From Mytilus galloprovincialis (taxonomy: Eukaryota > Mollusca > Bivalvia > Mytilida > Mytilidae): a stretch of 64,000 bases of DNA. This document shows positions 52,741 to 63,897 of this stretch, in pieces. The stretch spans positions 37,241,958 through 37,305,957 of the forward strand of contig NC_134842.1 of NCBI RefSeq assembly GCF_965363235.1, written 5' to 3'. The stretch's first letter is position 1. Each line of letters opens with the position of its first letter. Below the pieces are notes generated by a model. It did no database searches, was not told where the DNA came from, and saw nothing but the letters and a program-made list of their open reading frames with translations. The position numbers were made by a program, and so were the translations under genes.

Positions 52741-55700
52741 GTAAGTAAACGTTATTGGATATCTTTATGCTTTTAAACAGCACTGATTTCTATGGTGCGA
52801 AAATTGTCATGTTAAGGTGGTACCCAACACTTTCACTAAAATTAATTTGGCTCGTTTAATTTTCATAAAATTTTGACAAAGTATTTACTTTGACCCTTAA
52901 ACAAAAATATAAAAATTTAAAAAATTTTGAACCAAACGTTTTGTCAGAAAATTACACTGGTTATATAGCAGTTTGACAAACACTAATTTTGATCATTGAG
53001 AAGCTTGATATTCCATTTACAACACAACGTTTTGCTGACTTTACAGAGTTATCTCCCTGTGGTGTTAGGTACCACCTTAAGTGAAAAATTGCTTGAGATC
53101 GATTGTTCGTTGACAGTGAATATTGTTGAACGAATTTGTTAATGATTCTCACACGATTTTTCGGTAAATTTGTTTTTTCTATTGTTTTAAATTTGAATTA
53201 ATACAAGGTTTATAGTCCGACCGATGAATTATGTGTGTGAAGACTTTAAACAGCAAACAGAATGGCTAATTTTTTTTCTGAAACGATATGACTGTGCTAT
53301 TCACTTTTGAAATCTACTATTTTTTTTTAAATATTTAGTAACGTTACATATCTTTTAAATTTTCACAACAAAAGCTTAGATTACTTTGATAACACAAATT
53401 TGGGTGCCTTTCGTTTCACTTTTCTTGCATAACTTTTATATTTGACACGATGAATATGAAAATGTATGACATTAAAGACAAGAATTAAGACAACATCTTA
53501 ACAATATTTGCATGGTAAAAACACACGTAAAAGCTATGAAAAAAGTAACGATGTGAATACAAATATAGGTGGATATAATCCGAGATTCTTTCAATTGATT
53601 TCAATATAAAGATAAATAGATGTAATCACGATGATTAGGACCAACTAGGCGATTACCCAAAGACCAAATAACAAAAAAAAGAAACTCTTTCTGGCCCTGA
53701 ACAATGAGATAAACCATACATTGTATGAAGCATTTTCTTTCTTTTCAAAATACTGTATGTTAGCGCAACTATCATAACTAAAAACTAGAAAACATATTAT
53801 CATTGTAGTGGTTCTTACGCAGTAGTTGTACTGGCCTGCATATGTTATTTGGTAATAAGTAACTTAGAGAACTTAGAGAACTTGATATCTATAGCAGGAT
53901 TGACGGTACTTATTGGGACATCCTGGCTTATATCTTATAACAGACGGCAGGTGAGTCTCAGTACCCTAATTGACGTCTATAGCAGGTTTGATGGTAATTA
54001 TTCCTGACTGATTTCAGTTTCACAGAAAGCTTCTTTTAGACTTGACTAGGTTAGAGGAAGCAGCTTATATCAATATTGATTGTACTTATTATTATATCTC
54101 GCCTGATTTTTCATCAACTTGACCAATTTAAGAGGACGAACGTTTATATTGTCTCATTGACAATCATTCTAAGACACACAAAAGGCGAATCTTCTAAACT
54201 TGACATCTGTTGACGGATTGTTGGAGGATTTGGGTGATATCCTGTTTGACTTCTATTTACAAACTACAAGTGACATTATAATTAGAATTGATTAGAGGTA
54301 AAGTGACATATTCTTCCATGTCTTATGACAGGCCAAATGATAGTCCTCCATAAAATTCTGAACTTGACGACTATTGTATCGGTACTATCAACGCAATAGC
54401 TAACAAATTCGTAATTTATCTTGACTTATATCACATATCCATTAGGCACCATATATTTAAAAAGTAATTGTCTATTATGTTATACCACATAGGCAGACAA
54501 CACTTTATAAATTGCATGCTAACGACGCACATTTCTGGATTAACCTAAACCAGATACGCATAAAGAGCAACATATGAAAGCTAAGAAATTCAATGTAAAA
54601 GAAACTACACATTTAAAGAGGTAATAGTAAATCTATTTCAGGTTAACTTGAAATCTTAGTTTCTTGAAAGGGAGGCGAAAGAAACCCGAGGGACATTCAA
54701 ACTCATGTCAAAAATCAACATACAATGCCATGGCTACAAAAGAAAAAGACCAATAAACAAACAATAGTACACAAAATACAAAAAAAAAAAAAAAGAAGAC
54801 TGAGCAACACGAACCCCATTGAATAGTCAAGTGCTCCGGACGGGTAAGCATCCGGCGTGTTGTTTTTAATATTTACTGATTTAATAAAAACGGACAATTT
54901 CAGTAATGTTTGTTATGAATCATGACTACTGAGCCGATGATACCGCGTTCTGATAGTCCACCAGCAGCAGTATCGAAGCAGTAGTGTACAAAAATGAAGA
55001 AAAGTAATCACTATATTCATGTGTCTGAACTTTTTTTCTAAATTCATCTTCATTGGAAACGCTCAAAACAATATGCAAATAATTTGAACCCTTATTATGA
55101 ACAGCTTATATTTCAAATTATCAAACCAGTATAAACATTTCTTAATTCTTTATGACAAGATAAACTGGAAACCAGTTATATGGGGTATCGTGCTTCAGAT
55201 GGTATTGGGATTACTCATCTTACGGACAGAAGCTGGGCGCAAAACATTTTCTTTTCTAGGAAAGCAAGTAGAACATTTCCAGAGCCACGTTTTAGCAGGA
55301 GTCAACTTTGTGTTTGGAGAAAAATATGGTGATTTTGAATTCATATTTAAGGTATTGTTATATTTATGAATGAACAAACACAGAAAAGGATATTTTTTTA
55401 CCTTAACACTGAAGTGCAACAAAAACCAAATAACAATGCAACACACACAGAAACAAACTATATGCTAACAACTGCCATTTTCCTGACTTGGTAAAATCAA
55501 ACGTCTGAATGACAAAAGCAAAATAAAAAACGGAAGAGAGACTAATATAAACTTTGAATTACCACATGACTGTTTTTTAATTAAATAGTATTTTATGTTT
55601 TCTTTAGAATGAATGAAAGCTTATAACTTGTTTGGATTTTTTTTATTATAACACAGCTATCCTCAGCCTATATTGCCATATTTTACCATAAGTATTGTAT

Positions 55701-58700
55701 GTGGAACATTAGTAACTTAATCTTCCGGAACAAGATGATTGATTTCTGGTTTTAATGTAACAACCGGAATATAAAGTCAGTTCCTCGTGTTTATTTAAGC
55801 TGTTCACTGTGTTTTACGTTTATATGACTGTATTATATTTACTTTGTTTGTGCATTGTCTTCCTCTCGGAATATCAAAAACTCAAAACATTTGTCAGGAT
55901 ATTCGATCTAAAGTTTCTTTATTTGATTTGTACATTTTTTTTTACCGATATTGATTCCATAGATGAACAACTTTAGATTTTGACGGTAAGCAAATCGTGG
56001 CGATAATAGCTATATGGTTGGACCTATTTTTAAAAAGGTCACAAATTACGGGCATGTCTCTTCATAATTTTTTTTGCTCTCAATATATCTTATCTAAGAA
56101 ACCTTACACACTGTATTTGAGTCCTTATAACAAGCTTTCGTTTAATTTTGATGGTTTATCAAATGACTGTTCAAGGAGAGGTTGTCTTTATTTAACAAAA
56201 TAACGACAACATCTCATGTATCTTGAGAAATGTACATTTCATATCTCCCGAACCCATGAAAATAAGAGAGAGAGAGAGAGAAAAAAAACAATAGAAACAA
56301 GAATGTGTCCCCAGTAAACGCATGCCCCACTCGCACTATCATTTTCTATGTTCAGTGGACCGTGGAAATTGGGATCAGAACTCCAATTTGACATTAAAAT
56401 TAGAAAGATCATATCATAAGGAACATATATACAAAGTTTCAGGTTGATTGGACTTCAACTTCATCAAAAACTACCTCGACCAAAAACTTTAACCTGAAAC
56501 TGGAAAGACGAACGGACGAACGGACGAACGGACGAACGGAGCCACAGACCAGAAAACATAATGCCCATCTACTATCGTAGGTGGGGCATAAAAATACAAA
56601 CTCGAAATGAAGCACTCTTTATTTTTTAGTTTTCCATGTTTTTTTATGCCCCACCTACGATAGTAGAGGGGCATTATGTTTTCTGGTCTGTACCGTTCGT
56701 CCGTACGTCCGTTCGTTCCGTTTCAGGTGAAAGTTTTTGGTCAAGGTAGTTTTTAATGAAGTTGAAGTCCAATCAACTTGAAACTTAGTACAAATGTTCA
56801 TTATGATATGATCTTTCTAATTTTAATGCCAAATAAGAGTTTTGATCCCAATGTTACGGTCCACTGAACATAGAAAATGATAGTGCGAGTAGGGCATCCG
56901 TGTACTGGGGACATATTCTTGTTTCTTTATAAATTATGGCATATAAGTGATTTGAATTTTGTCACCTAAGCGTAAATGTATAAACACATTTCTCATGGGC
57001 TCAATTTCAATATGATGTCTATATTGCTTTCACCTTTATATTTATTCAAATCGATTTTTGCGTTCTTGAAAACTCCATATTAGCTTAAAATCATCCATTT
57101 TATTATATGTTTTATCTTTATTAGCTGATGCCAACTGTCATTTTCATTAATTCTGTGGTATCCGTGTTGTATCATTTCGGTTTGATGCAAATGTTGGTGG
57201 AGAAATTTGCTGTAGTAATGCACTTCACCATGGGAACGACTGCTGCAGAAACTGTATGTACCGCCGCTAGCATGTTTCTTGGTCAGGTAAATACACTGTC
57301 AATCATTATAGTTCATTGACAGATTATGTCATATTTTATTTCGGATCATTCAACAAGAATAAAAGCAATCAATGCTGTTCAAAGATATTTCATTAGAAAT
57401 ATATTTACAGTAGATATGCACATCCACCAATAATCCTTTAATCCCCAAAGGTTTTATTCCATCTCAACATGGAAAATTTTAAAATATCTTTCAAAAGCAT
57501 GATACAATTACAGCAAGAACCAGTTAAACGCTTGAAAAATAGTCGGTTTTATTAAATCAATTAATATGACATGCTTGTTTTATAGAAACAAAAACATAAC
57601 TTGTCCATTTTTCTTTTTTGACAGCCCGAAGCAAGTTTTTCTATCAAGCCGTACCTCTCACTCTTAACTAAATCAGAACTGTTTGCTATAATGACAGCTG
57701 GTTTTGCAAGTGTATCAGCTGACATTTTTGGATTGTTTGTAATGTATGGGGTAAGTCTTGAATAATGTGTGTATGTTTCAGGTTTAAAATACTTTGCCCA
57801 ATAGCAACAAACAAAGTAATTGCTGTCAATGCATACATTATTGCAGATAATACGCATGCAATAAACCAGAAAATAGTTGACAGTCCTTACGCTTATTTAC
57901 GTATCTTCATAAACATTATCCTTTTACAGAATGAATATGTTCACTTGATATTTGTTTCTTTGAAACAAAAATTATATTTGTTGTGTGTTTATTCGAGGTT
58001 TGTGTGCTCATCTTGGGTACGGGTTCGGTTTTGATGATCAAATCAGTTTTTCAGCTTACACAAAAGATATCTTCGTCCTTATTATCAGCATCATCCTCGG
58101 ACTAAGAGGTCATGAGTATGAATAAACGCGTCAGAGGAAAATGTGATCAGTGATTAATGATAAATGAAACGTTTTCGAAAGGTAATCAAGGTCCGATTGT
58201 GTTAACTGAAGAGTAGAGAATTTTAAAGGTTGAAATTGTCAACTGATATTTCTTTCTACATGCGTTAGCGCGTGAGGCTTGATCTGAAACAATCTGGTAT
58301 AGCATTTCAAAAATATTATTTTCTTATGATATTTGTTTCGTCTAGATATCTTCATCGCATATCTTAACAGCAGTGTTGATGTCGGCACCTGCTGGTTTGG
58401 CTGTGTCTAAAATAATCTGTCCAGAAACAGAAGAATCACAGACAAAAACATGGCGCCAGATAAAAAGTATAAATAGTAGGTAGGAGATAAAAAGAAGTTT
58501 ACCAAATATTTTTTAACTTGATTAATATGCATTTTTATTGTACAAATACTAAAAAGTGCGGGTATATATTTAACCTATACGGGTATCGTATTTGTATTCT
58601 TTGTTTTCAAATCTTTGTCTGTATCATCATTTCGAATTCATCCTTTAATTCATTCGTAAACTAGTTTAATTAGGATATAAAGCAATCTTACAAACCATAA

Positions 58701-61700
58701 GTATGTATATCAATAATATTTTAGCAAACTAAAGCTTACGCTTTGAGTAATACTCACACAGTTTAAACTGGAAGGTTTTCGGGTTCTTTTTCGGTCTTGT
58801 TCCCAACATCATAGTGGTTAACATTGTTAATGAATCAAAGTCGATCAGTGTCATAATTATTATAAGCGTATGAACACAAAGGTCTTTAAGAAATAAACGA
58901 GCAATCAGTCTAGAAACACACTCGCATATTAACAAAAGATTGAGAAACACGTCTATGTTTTGGACTCGTTTTCAACATACAAGGGTAGATAATAGGTAAC
59001 AGAAGTAAACCAATGTTAAAACAAAATGTGAGAGTTCGTTTTGATTATATAAACTGATCATTTTTTCTTTCATTTTTTTTTACATAAATAAGGCCGTTAG
59101 TTTTCTCGTTTGAATTGTTTTACATTGTCTTATCGGGGCCTTTTATAGCTGACCATGCGGTATGGGCTTTGCTCATTGTTGAAGGCCGTAAGGTGACCTA
59201 TAGTTGTTAATGTCTGTGTCATTTTGGTCTTTTGTGGATAGTTGTCTCCTTGGCAATCATACCACATCTTCTTTTTTATATTATAGAAAAACACATAAAA
59301 CTTGTCAAATATGAGAGCATCTATGAGGTGAGCTGTCTCCTTCAGCACGCACTTGCTGTGTGAAATTAGTTTGATTTACGCGACGTCATCACAAATAGGC
59401 TTTATCACGACTTTGTTCTATTTGGTTTAAGTGTATTAAAATTCGTATAAACTATTCATCTGGATGCAGAACATCCATATTGTCAGACGATGACAGCACT
59501 GTACATTGTATTTTGTACTTTTTAAATTAGAAAAACACGTGATAATAAAAACGTTCCAAGAAATTTAGTTAAAAGACTTACAAAACTTCAATCCACAATG
59601 ATATTTTATTACTTATACTTTTGCAAATATCAATTCAGATAAATATAATAAGTCATAATACAGACAAAACTTGTTCTAAATTATTAAGTACACTGAAACG
59701 AGTCAAGCTGTAATGAAACCCGCAAGAATTCTCAACGTTCCTATACGGACACAAACGCTGTTTTTGGTTGACACTTATCAACTCTATTCGACCAATTAAA
59801 CTTTAATAATAGTAAAATTATTAGGTTGGCGCAAAATAGTTATTCTTATTATTGTAAGCGCCCTTCTGTTATTCCATGATCAAAAGATAATACAGTAATT
59901 CTCTTCTTTGCTAAATCATTGATCAATTGATCAAATGCACTTCCAAACTTAGAAACATCAGTGACGTGGCTGTGCTAATCTTTTGCGTAGCATAGCAAGG
60001 ACGTCGTTTACCGCTGTTTCAGAGTTTGATGCATTGTATTCATGAACTTTTGAGCAAAACCATTTTTTCATTTCAGATCAGAATCTGCAAACGTTATTGA
60101 AGCCGCAGCAAAGGGAGCACAAGACGCCATGTTTGTTGTACTTACTGTTATCGCTTGCCTCATATCATTTCTCAGTATTATATCGTTTATAAATGCTGTA
60201 TTGGCTTATCTGGGTAGTCTGGTAATGTTGCCAGATCTCAGTTTAAATGTAAGTTTATCTTTTTCGCTAATGATAAATTTTATCTTTTTCGCTAATGATA
60301 AATTTTATCTTTTTCGCTAATGATAAATTTTATCTTTTTCTTATAGTGATACCTTGTCATTTTAGGAAAACTTGTGGTGTGATCTTTTCTGACTCGATCC
60401 CGCTGGTATATTGAATGAGTTTTAGAAATCATTTGGTTCATGCCGCTGGTTACTTGAACGAGTTTTTGAATCAGTTGGTTAATGCCGCTAATATCTTTGA
60501 AATGTTTAAGCACCTAGACCTTCTCTTTTTAATCTTTTAAAAAAACCACAAACCACACCGAAGAAATTTTAGTATTAATAAAAACAAAACCAGTAATGAA
60601 AAAAGCATTTGATATACCAATACTATAGAAAAACAACATCAATGGTACAAATTTTTAACATGTATCAAAGAATATTAAGAAGTTATAAAAATAATTAATC
60701 TAATACTATGAGATCATGTCAAAAAGGAACAAAGGTAACAAAGGGACAGTCAAACTCATAAATCTAAAACAAACTGACAACGCCATGGCTAAAAATGAAA
60801 AAGACAAACAGAAAAACAATAGTACACATGACACAACATAGAAAACTAAAGAATAAACAACACGAACCCCACCAAAAACTAGGGGTGATCTCAGGTGCTC
60901 CGGAAGGGTATGCAGATCCTGCTCCACATGTGTCACCCGTCGTGTTGCTTTAAGTATGTGATAAGAAATAATTAATCTAATACTATGAAATAGTGTCAAC
61001 CTACTCTATAATATGGGTTACTGTATGTCGAGGTAGATTTCACACCACAAACCAATAAACAGCGACGGAGGAGTATGTGCAGTGGTAACACTAATATGCT
61101 CCAATGCATAAGAAAATCATAAAACCACATTAAGTCTTGTCTCGAATGAAATGCAATTTACTAGGAATACTTGTTTCAAAATTTTGTATTGTTTGCAATG
61201 AAAACTATGATCTACTAAATGTTTCAAAATAGTACAAAGTACTGATCTTTTGGGACCAAATGTATTGTACGTATTTGATTTGCTCTATATTTGCAACCCA
61301 TAACATATGGTAACTAATATGTTCAGATTGTTTAATTTCTTCTGTAGCTTATACTTTCATATGTGATGATGCCCCTAGTATTTCTGATGGGTGTACCATG
61401 GAAAGACTGTAAAATCGTTGGTGAAGTGGTGGGTTTAAAAACTGTCGTAAACGAGTTTGTTGGTTACACCAAACTTGGCGAGTTTATCAAAATTGATGCT
61501 ATATCAGTGAGTTTATCCATATATGTACAATACCAACTGCAAAGACAGAAAAATGTTCAGTTGCATAAATATGCCAATTTTAAGGAAATATATTTACAAT
61601 CACTTTCTTCGAATGTATGCGTACGATGTAGTTGCATTGTAACGATCTATTTAGATAGTGAATTTCGAACAAAAGCATAAATAGTTGCAATGTTCTCTCC

Positions 61701-63897
61701 GCAACCGAAAGAAAGTCTTTTGTCACTTTGAATTTGAAAATATTGCTCAGTTCTCGCCTCCGGGTGCTGGAATTTCTCGCTGCATTGAAGACCTGTTGGT
61801 GACCTTCTGCTGTTGTCTCTTTGACACATTCCCTATTTCCATTCTTAATTTTATTTTGACTCATGTCTTCAGGTTCAACGGATATACATGTGTATCTATA
61901 AAAGTATGAACAAAATTACCAAACTCCAAGATAAATTCAAAAAGAGAAAAGTCTGTAAAAACAAATTCAAAAGACAGACTTTTCAACCAACGGAACGAAT
62001 AGCAACCAAACGGTAAATTCATTCTCCAATTTTCTGTTTAAAGAGTAAAATGTATAACAGTCCAGTAGCAGTGCTGATTTGTAATACTGTATACGAAACG
62101 CTAGTCTGGCGCACAAAACTATAAGCTTGCTATCTTTGAGGAATATTTTCTAAAGATATGTCAACATGAACTCGTCCACAGGGATGTTCTTCGATGTTGT
62201 AAAGGCTTCTATAATACTGCTTGCATTTACAGAGAGTTGTATGAAAAATCTCTCAGCATTTTGAAGAATACACATTTACATTTATTAGATATACCTTTAT
62301 GCACGAAAATTGATACCAGGATAACTTAGAAGTTGCCTTTTCGGAAGAAAACATGTTGCGGACAAAAATAAAAAAATGTCTAGTCATTGATAAAGACTCA
62401 CATACAGAAAATGGCCCAGTTGCAAGAACTCTAAAAACAATATAAAAAGTAAACTAACAAAAAAAATTCAAATGGAAAGTCCCTAATCAAATGGCAAATT
62501 CCAAAGTTCAAACACACCAAACGAATGGATTACAACTGTCATCTTCCTGACTTGGTACAGGCATTTCTTCTTTCTTGGTGGATTATATAAACATGGCAGA
62601 ACCTCTCACTAGCATGACACTGATTGTGACTTATATTTTTTTTCTTCAGACTAAGAGCCAAGTCATTGCTACATATGCGTTATGTGGATTTTCTAATCCA
62701 ATGACAATGGGAGTAATTGTTGGTGGATTGAGTGTACTTATCCCGGAAAAGAAAAATATAGTGTCTGAAATTGTAGTACGGACATGGATAGCTGGGTGTA
62801 TTGCATGTTTTATGACGGCTTGCTTTGCAGGTAAGTACTCTTAATAGCATGAAAAATATGCAGCAAAACATTTTAAAAGAGGTATACCGAATTTTACGTT
62901 GTATATATTTTAAGTCCAAGTAAAAACAGAAAATACATGTGTGAGAGTCATTACCATTGACTACGTTACGGTAAAATCAGATGCAAGTTTTTAGTTAAGC
63001 TGTTAAGAAAAAAAATCAAGATATCAAACAAACTGAGAGAATCGCATTAGTTCGAAATGGAGCTTGTCTTATGTCGTCGACAGGGAAAGCATCGCCTTCT
63101 ATACATATATAAAGGCAATAGTAGTATACCGCTGTTCAAAACTCATAAATCGATAAAAAAAAATCCGGGTTACAAACTAAAACTGAGGGAAACGCATTAA
63201 ATATAAGAGGAGAACAACGACACAACATTAAGATGTAACACACACAGAAACGAACTATGCATTATACAAAATCCGGTATATCACTAGCCTTGCGAATCCA
63301 CACTCAATCAAACATTGGATTTTTAAAATAGGACAAATTGGATCAAATTAGAGATAAAATGACTGTTCTGGTATCTGAAGAACTAAGATTGCGACAATAT
63401 TCCGATATATCCTGTCAATTCTTGATGTTGAGCTCTAAACTTATATAGAGGCGATTTTAGGCGTTCTTTAATACAGTAACTGATAAATCTGTTTCCCACG
63501 AGCACATGTACATGTCGTACAGCGGTATCATACACGTATTTAAGTATATTACTTATTTGGAATATCAATCTAAAATTGTCGAGAAAAATGTCATGAATTT
63601 GTAAAAAATAACTCCTTCTGTCATCTACATTGTAGGATTTTGCACAAATAATTCCACTCAATTTTTAATATATGATAATGATTTGAAATATTTACCTTCA
63701 AACACAATTTTTAATAACATTCATTGTAACACTTTTAAAAAGAAAAGTTGAGCTTTTTCTCAAACTAAAAGTGACATTTCCAATTTGTTTCAGGTTTACT
63801 TTATGACGAATTCAGTCATCCTATACTTAACAACGCAACACTGGCATCAAATTATACATTAACAACTGTTTCTTCATACACCAATGTATCAAGTTAG
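52481..63897 (+). CDS. SLC28A: SLC28-type concentrative nucleoside transporter, whole gene (10 coding exons)
   Basis: Ten exons with all phases agreeing give 543 residues from the first visible Met. Human CNTs are about 650 to 690, so the cytoplasmic N-terminus is short or an upstream exon is missing. SLC28 proteins couple nucleoside uptake across the plasma membrane to Na+ (or H+). Family marks, by residue: MGTTAAET 234-241, a nucleobase-binding loop GQPE 251-254, RPYL-like KPYL, MTAGFAS, the signature NEFVGY 431-436, and ATYALCGFSNPMT 456-468. The usual Gln-Thr-Glu is Gln-Pro-Glu and the usual Ser four residues from GF(A/S) is Thr 468. The C-terminus carries three N-glycosylation sequons (NAT, NYT, NVS), fitting an outside tail. 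Family call firm; orthology among CNT1 to 3 not resolved. Confidence 0.9.
52812..53080. mobile_element. TTAA-flanked inverted-repeat element (family A), copy 2
   Basis: 269 bases, ttaaggtggtaccca to taggtaccaccttaa, reverse orientation relative to 7,693 (shares tgatcattgagaagcttgat and gagttatctccctg in reverse). Inside SLC28 intron 1, 72 bases after the exon 1 donor. Confidence 0.8.
53809..53950 (+). CDS. SLC28A: SLC28 coding exon 2
   Basis: The acceptor is atcattgtag|TGGTTC, completing AT|T (Ile), and the donor is GGCAG|gtgagt. The 47 further codons include GSYAVVVLACICYLVISNLE, then a short duplicated NLENLENL, and ISIAGLTVLIGTSWLISYN, aligning with the human PFAGICMFILI segment. It has no early Met and is supported by phase on both sides. 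Confidence 0.82.
54650..54880 (+). repeat. Dispersed repeat, copy 2 of 3 (see 161)
   Basis: Contains aatgccatggctacaaaaga, aacaatagtacacaaaatac, a run of about 17 A's and gagcaacacgaacccca. It lies in SLC28 intron 2. The minus-strand frame through it is a repeat product. Confidence 0.65.
55160..55351 (+). CDS. SLC28A: SLC28 coding exon 3
   Basis: The acceptor is ttatgacaag|ATAAAC and the donor TTTAAG|gtattg, 64 codons in phase 0. It starts INWKPVIWGIVLQMVLGLLI, matching CNT VSWRTVFSGLGLQFVFGIFV, and runs through FLGKQVEHF (CNT WLGEQVQIF) to AGVNFVFGEKYGDF. Confidence 0.9.
56294..56936. mobile_element. Foldback element with 300-base arms and a 44-base loop
   Basis: Left arm 56294-56596 and right arm 56641-56936 are reverse complements (gccccacctacgatagtaga with its inverse; aacataatgcccatctacta). 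An 8-base tandem repeat gacgaacg (four copies, 56507-56539) lies in the left arm and is degraded on the right. A (ga)n run precedes it at 56,266. It lies in SLC28 intron 3; non-coding. Confidence 0.8.
57125..57286 (+). CDS. SLC28A: SLC28 coding exon 4 (first substrate-binding segment)
   Basis: The acceptor is tttattag|CTGATG and the donor GGTCAG|gtaaat, 54 codons in phase 0. It contains SVVSVLYHFGLMQMLVEKFA and MGTTAAETVCTAASMFLGQ, equivalent to CNT MGTTATET...NIFVGQ. The exon ends exactly at Gln 252 of the nucleobase-binding loop. Confidence 0.92.
57625..57750 (+). CDS. SLC28A: SLC28 coding exon 5 (binding loop, Pro in place of Thr)
   Basis: The acceptor is tttttgacag|CCCGAA and the donor TATGGG|gtaagt, 42 codons in phase 0. 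It starts PEASFSIKPYLSLLTKSELF where the family has TEAPLLIRPYL or TESPLLVRPYL, then AIMTAGFASVSADIFG. The first codon is CCC where ACC (Thr) would be expected. No alternative acceptor nearby restores Thr. Confidence 0.92.
58346..58479 (+). CDS. SLC28A: SLC28 coding exon 6
   Basis: The acceptor is tttcgtctag|ATATCT and the donor AGTAG|gtagga, phase 0 to 2. It starts ISSSHILTAVLMSAPAGLAV and continues SKIICPETEESQTKT, the CNT segment [20 protein letters not shown] VEES. Confidence 0.9.
59085..59280 (+). repeat. Dispersed 'gagagttgtctcattggcaa' repeat, copy 3
   Basis: Landmarks ttgttgaaggccgtaaggtg, gtctgtgtcattttggtc and gtctccttggcaatcatacc followed by acatcttcttttttata. In SLC28 intron 6. 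Confidence 0.7.
60077..60248 (+). CDS. SLC28A: SLC28 coding exon 7
   Basis: The acceptor is catttcag|ATCAGA, completing AG|A, and the donor is TTAAAT|gtaagt. It contains SANVIEAAAKGAQDAMFVV and FINAVLAYLGSLV, matching CNT NVLEAASNGAVDAI and FINAALSWLGELV. A 25-base tandem repeat begins six bases into the following intron. Confidence 0.92.
60254..60350 (+). repeat. 25-base tandem repeat next to the SLC28 exon 7 donor
   Basis: Units tttatctttttcgctaatga followed by taaat, spaced 25 bases, nearly identical, about 3.8 copies. It begins six bases after the splice junction, so the donor context gtaagt is shared with the first unit edge. Confidence 0.9.
60706..60962 (+). repeat. Dispersed repeat, copy 3 of 3 (see 161)
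   Basis: The fullest copy: gacagtcaaactcataaatc, caacgccatggctaaaaatg, caacacgaaccccaccaaaa, gatctcaggtgctccggaag and tgtcacccgtcgtgttgc. In SLC28 intron 7. Confidence 0.7.
61348..61506 (+). CDS. SLC28A: SLC28 coding exon 8 (NEFV signature)
   Basis: The acceptor is cttctgtag|CTTATA and the donor ATATCA|gtgagt, 53 codons in phase 0. It contains MMPLVFLMGVPWKDCKIVGE and the CNT signature TVVNEFVGYTKL (usual NEFVAY). Glu 432 of this motif contacts the ribose in CNT structures. Confidence 0.92.
61738..61856 (-). repeat. Dispersed 'gtcaaagagacaacaa' repeat, short reverse copy
   Basis: Contains cgcctccgggtgctggaatt, cattgaagacctgttggtga and gtctctttgacacattccct, the reverse complement of the core at 19,898. 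In SLC28 intron 8. Confidence 0.7.
62380..62640 (+). repeat. Dispersed repeat abutting the SLC28 exon 9 acceptor
   Basis: Contains caactgtcatcttcctgact, ggtacaggcatttcttcttt and aacctctcactagcatgaca, landmarks of a bivalve repeat I recognise from memory; a related piece (tgccattttcctgacttggt) is at 55,470. It runs to within about 10 to 20 bases of the acceptor, so it supplies the 3' splice-site region. Confidence 0.5.
62650..62830 (+). CDS. SLC28A: SLC28 coding exon 9 (second substrate-binding segment)
   Basis: The acceptor is ttttcttcag|ACTAAG and the donor TTTGCAG|gtaagt, phase 0 to 1. It starts TKSQVIATYALCGFSNPMTM and continues GVIVGGLSVLIPEKK and AGCIACFMTACFA. Asn 465 is kept; the partner residue three on is Thr where CNTs have Ser. 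Sequence just upstream of the acceptor comes from a dispersed repeat. Confidence 0.92.
63110..63260 (-). repeat. Dispersed 'cgatttatgagttttgaac' repeat, reverse copy
   Basis: Reverse complement of 47,215 to 47,566: aaaggcaatagtagtatacc, gttcaaaactcataaatcga, gggaaacgcattaaatataa and acacacagaaacgaactat. It shows what follows 'actattgcctttata' in an uninterrupted copy, in SLC28 intron 9. Confidence 0.7.
63794..63897 (+). CDS. SLC28A: SLC28 coding exon 10 (C-terminus and stop)
   Basis: The acceptor is aatttgtttcag|GTTTAC, completing G|GT, then 33 codons and TAG. It reads LLYDEFSHPILNNATLASNY and ends TNVSS. Three Asn-X-Ser/Thr sequons fit the glycosylated extracellular tail of animal CNTs. The window ends 103 bases later; no AATAAA is seen before the edge. 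Confidence 0.88.

Noticed and set aside
56489..56674. 61-codon minus-strand frame with Ser-Val-Arg-Pro repeats
   Set aside because: Product of the gacgaacg tandem repeat in the foldback element.
59821..59845. A mariner terminal repeat (ttaggttggcgcaaaatagt)
   Set aside because: It resembles mariner ends, but no matching inverted end or transposase remnant was found within a few kb, so it is not listed as an element.
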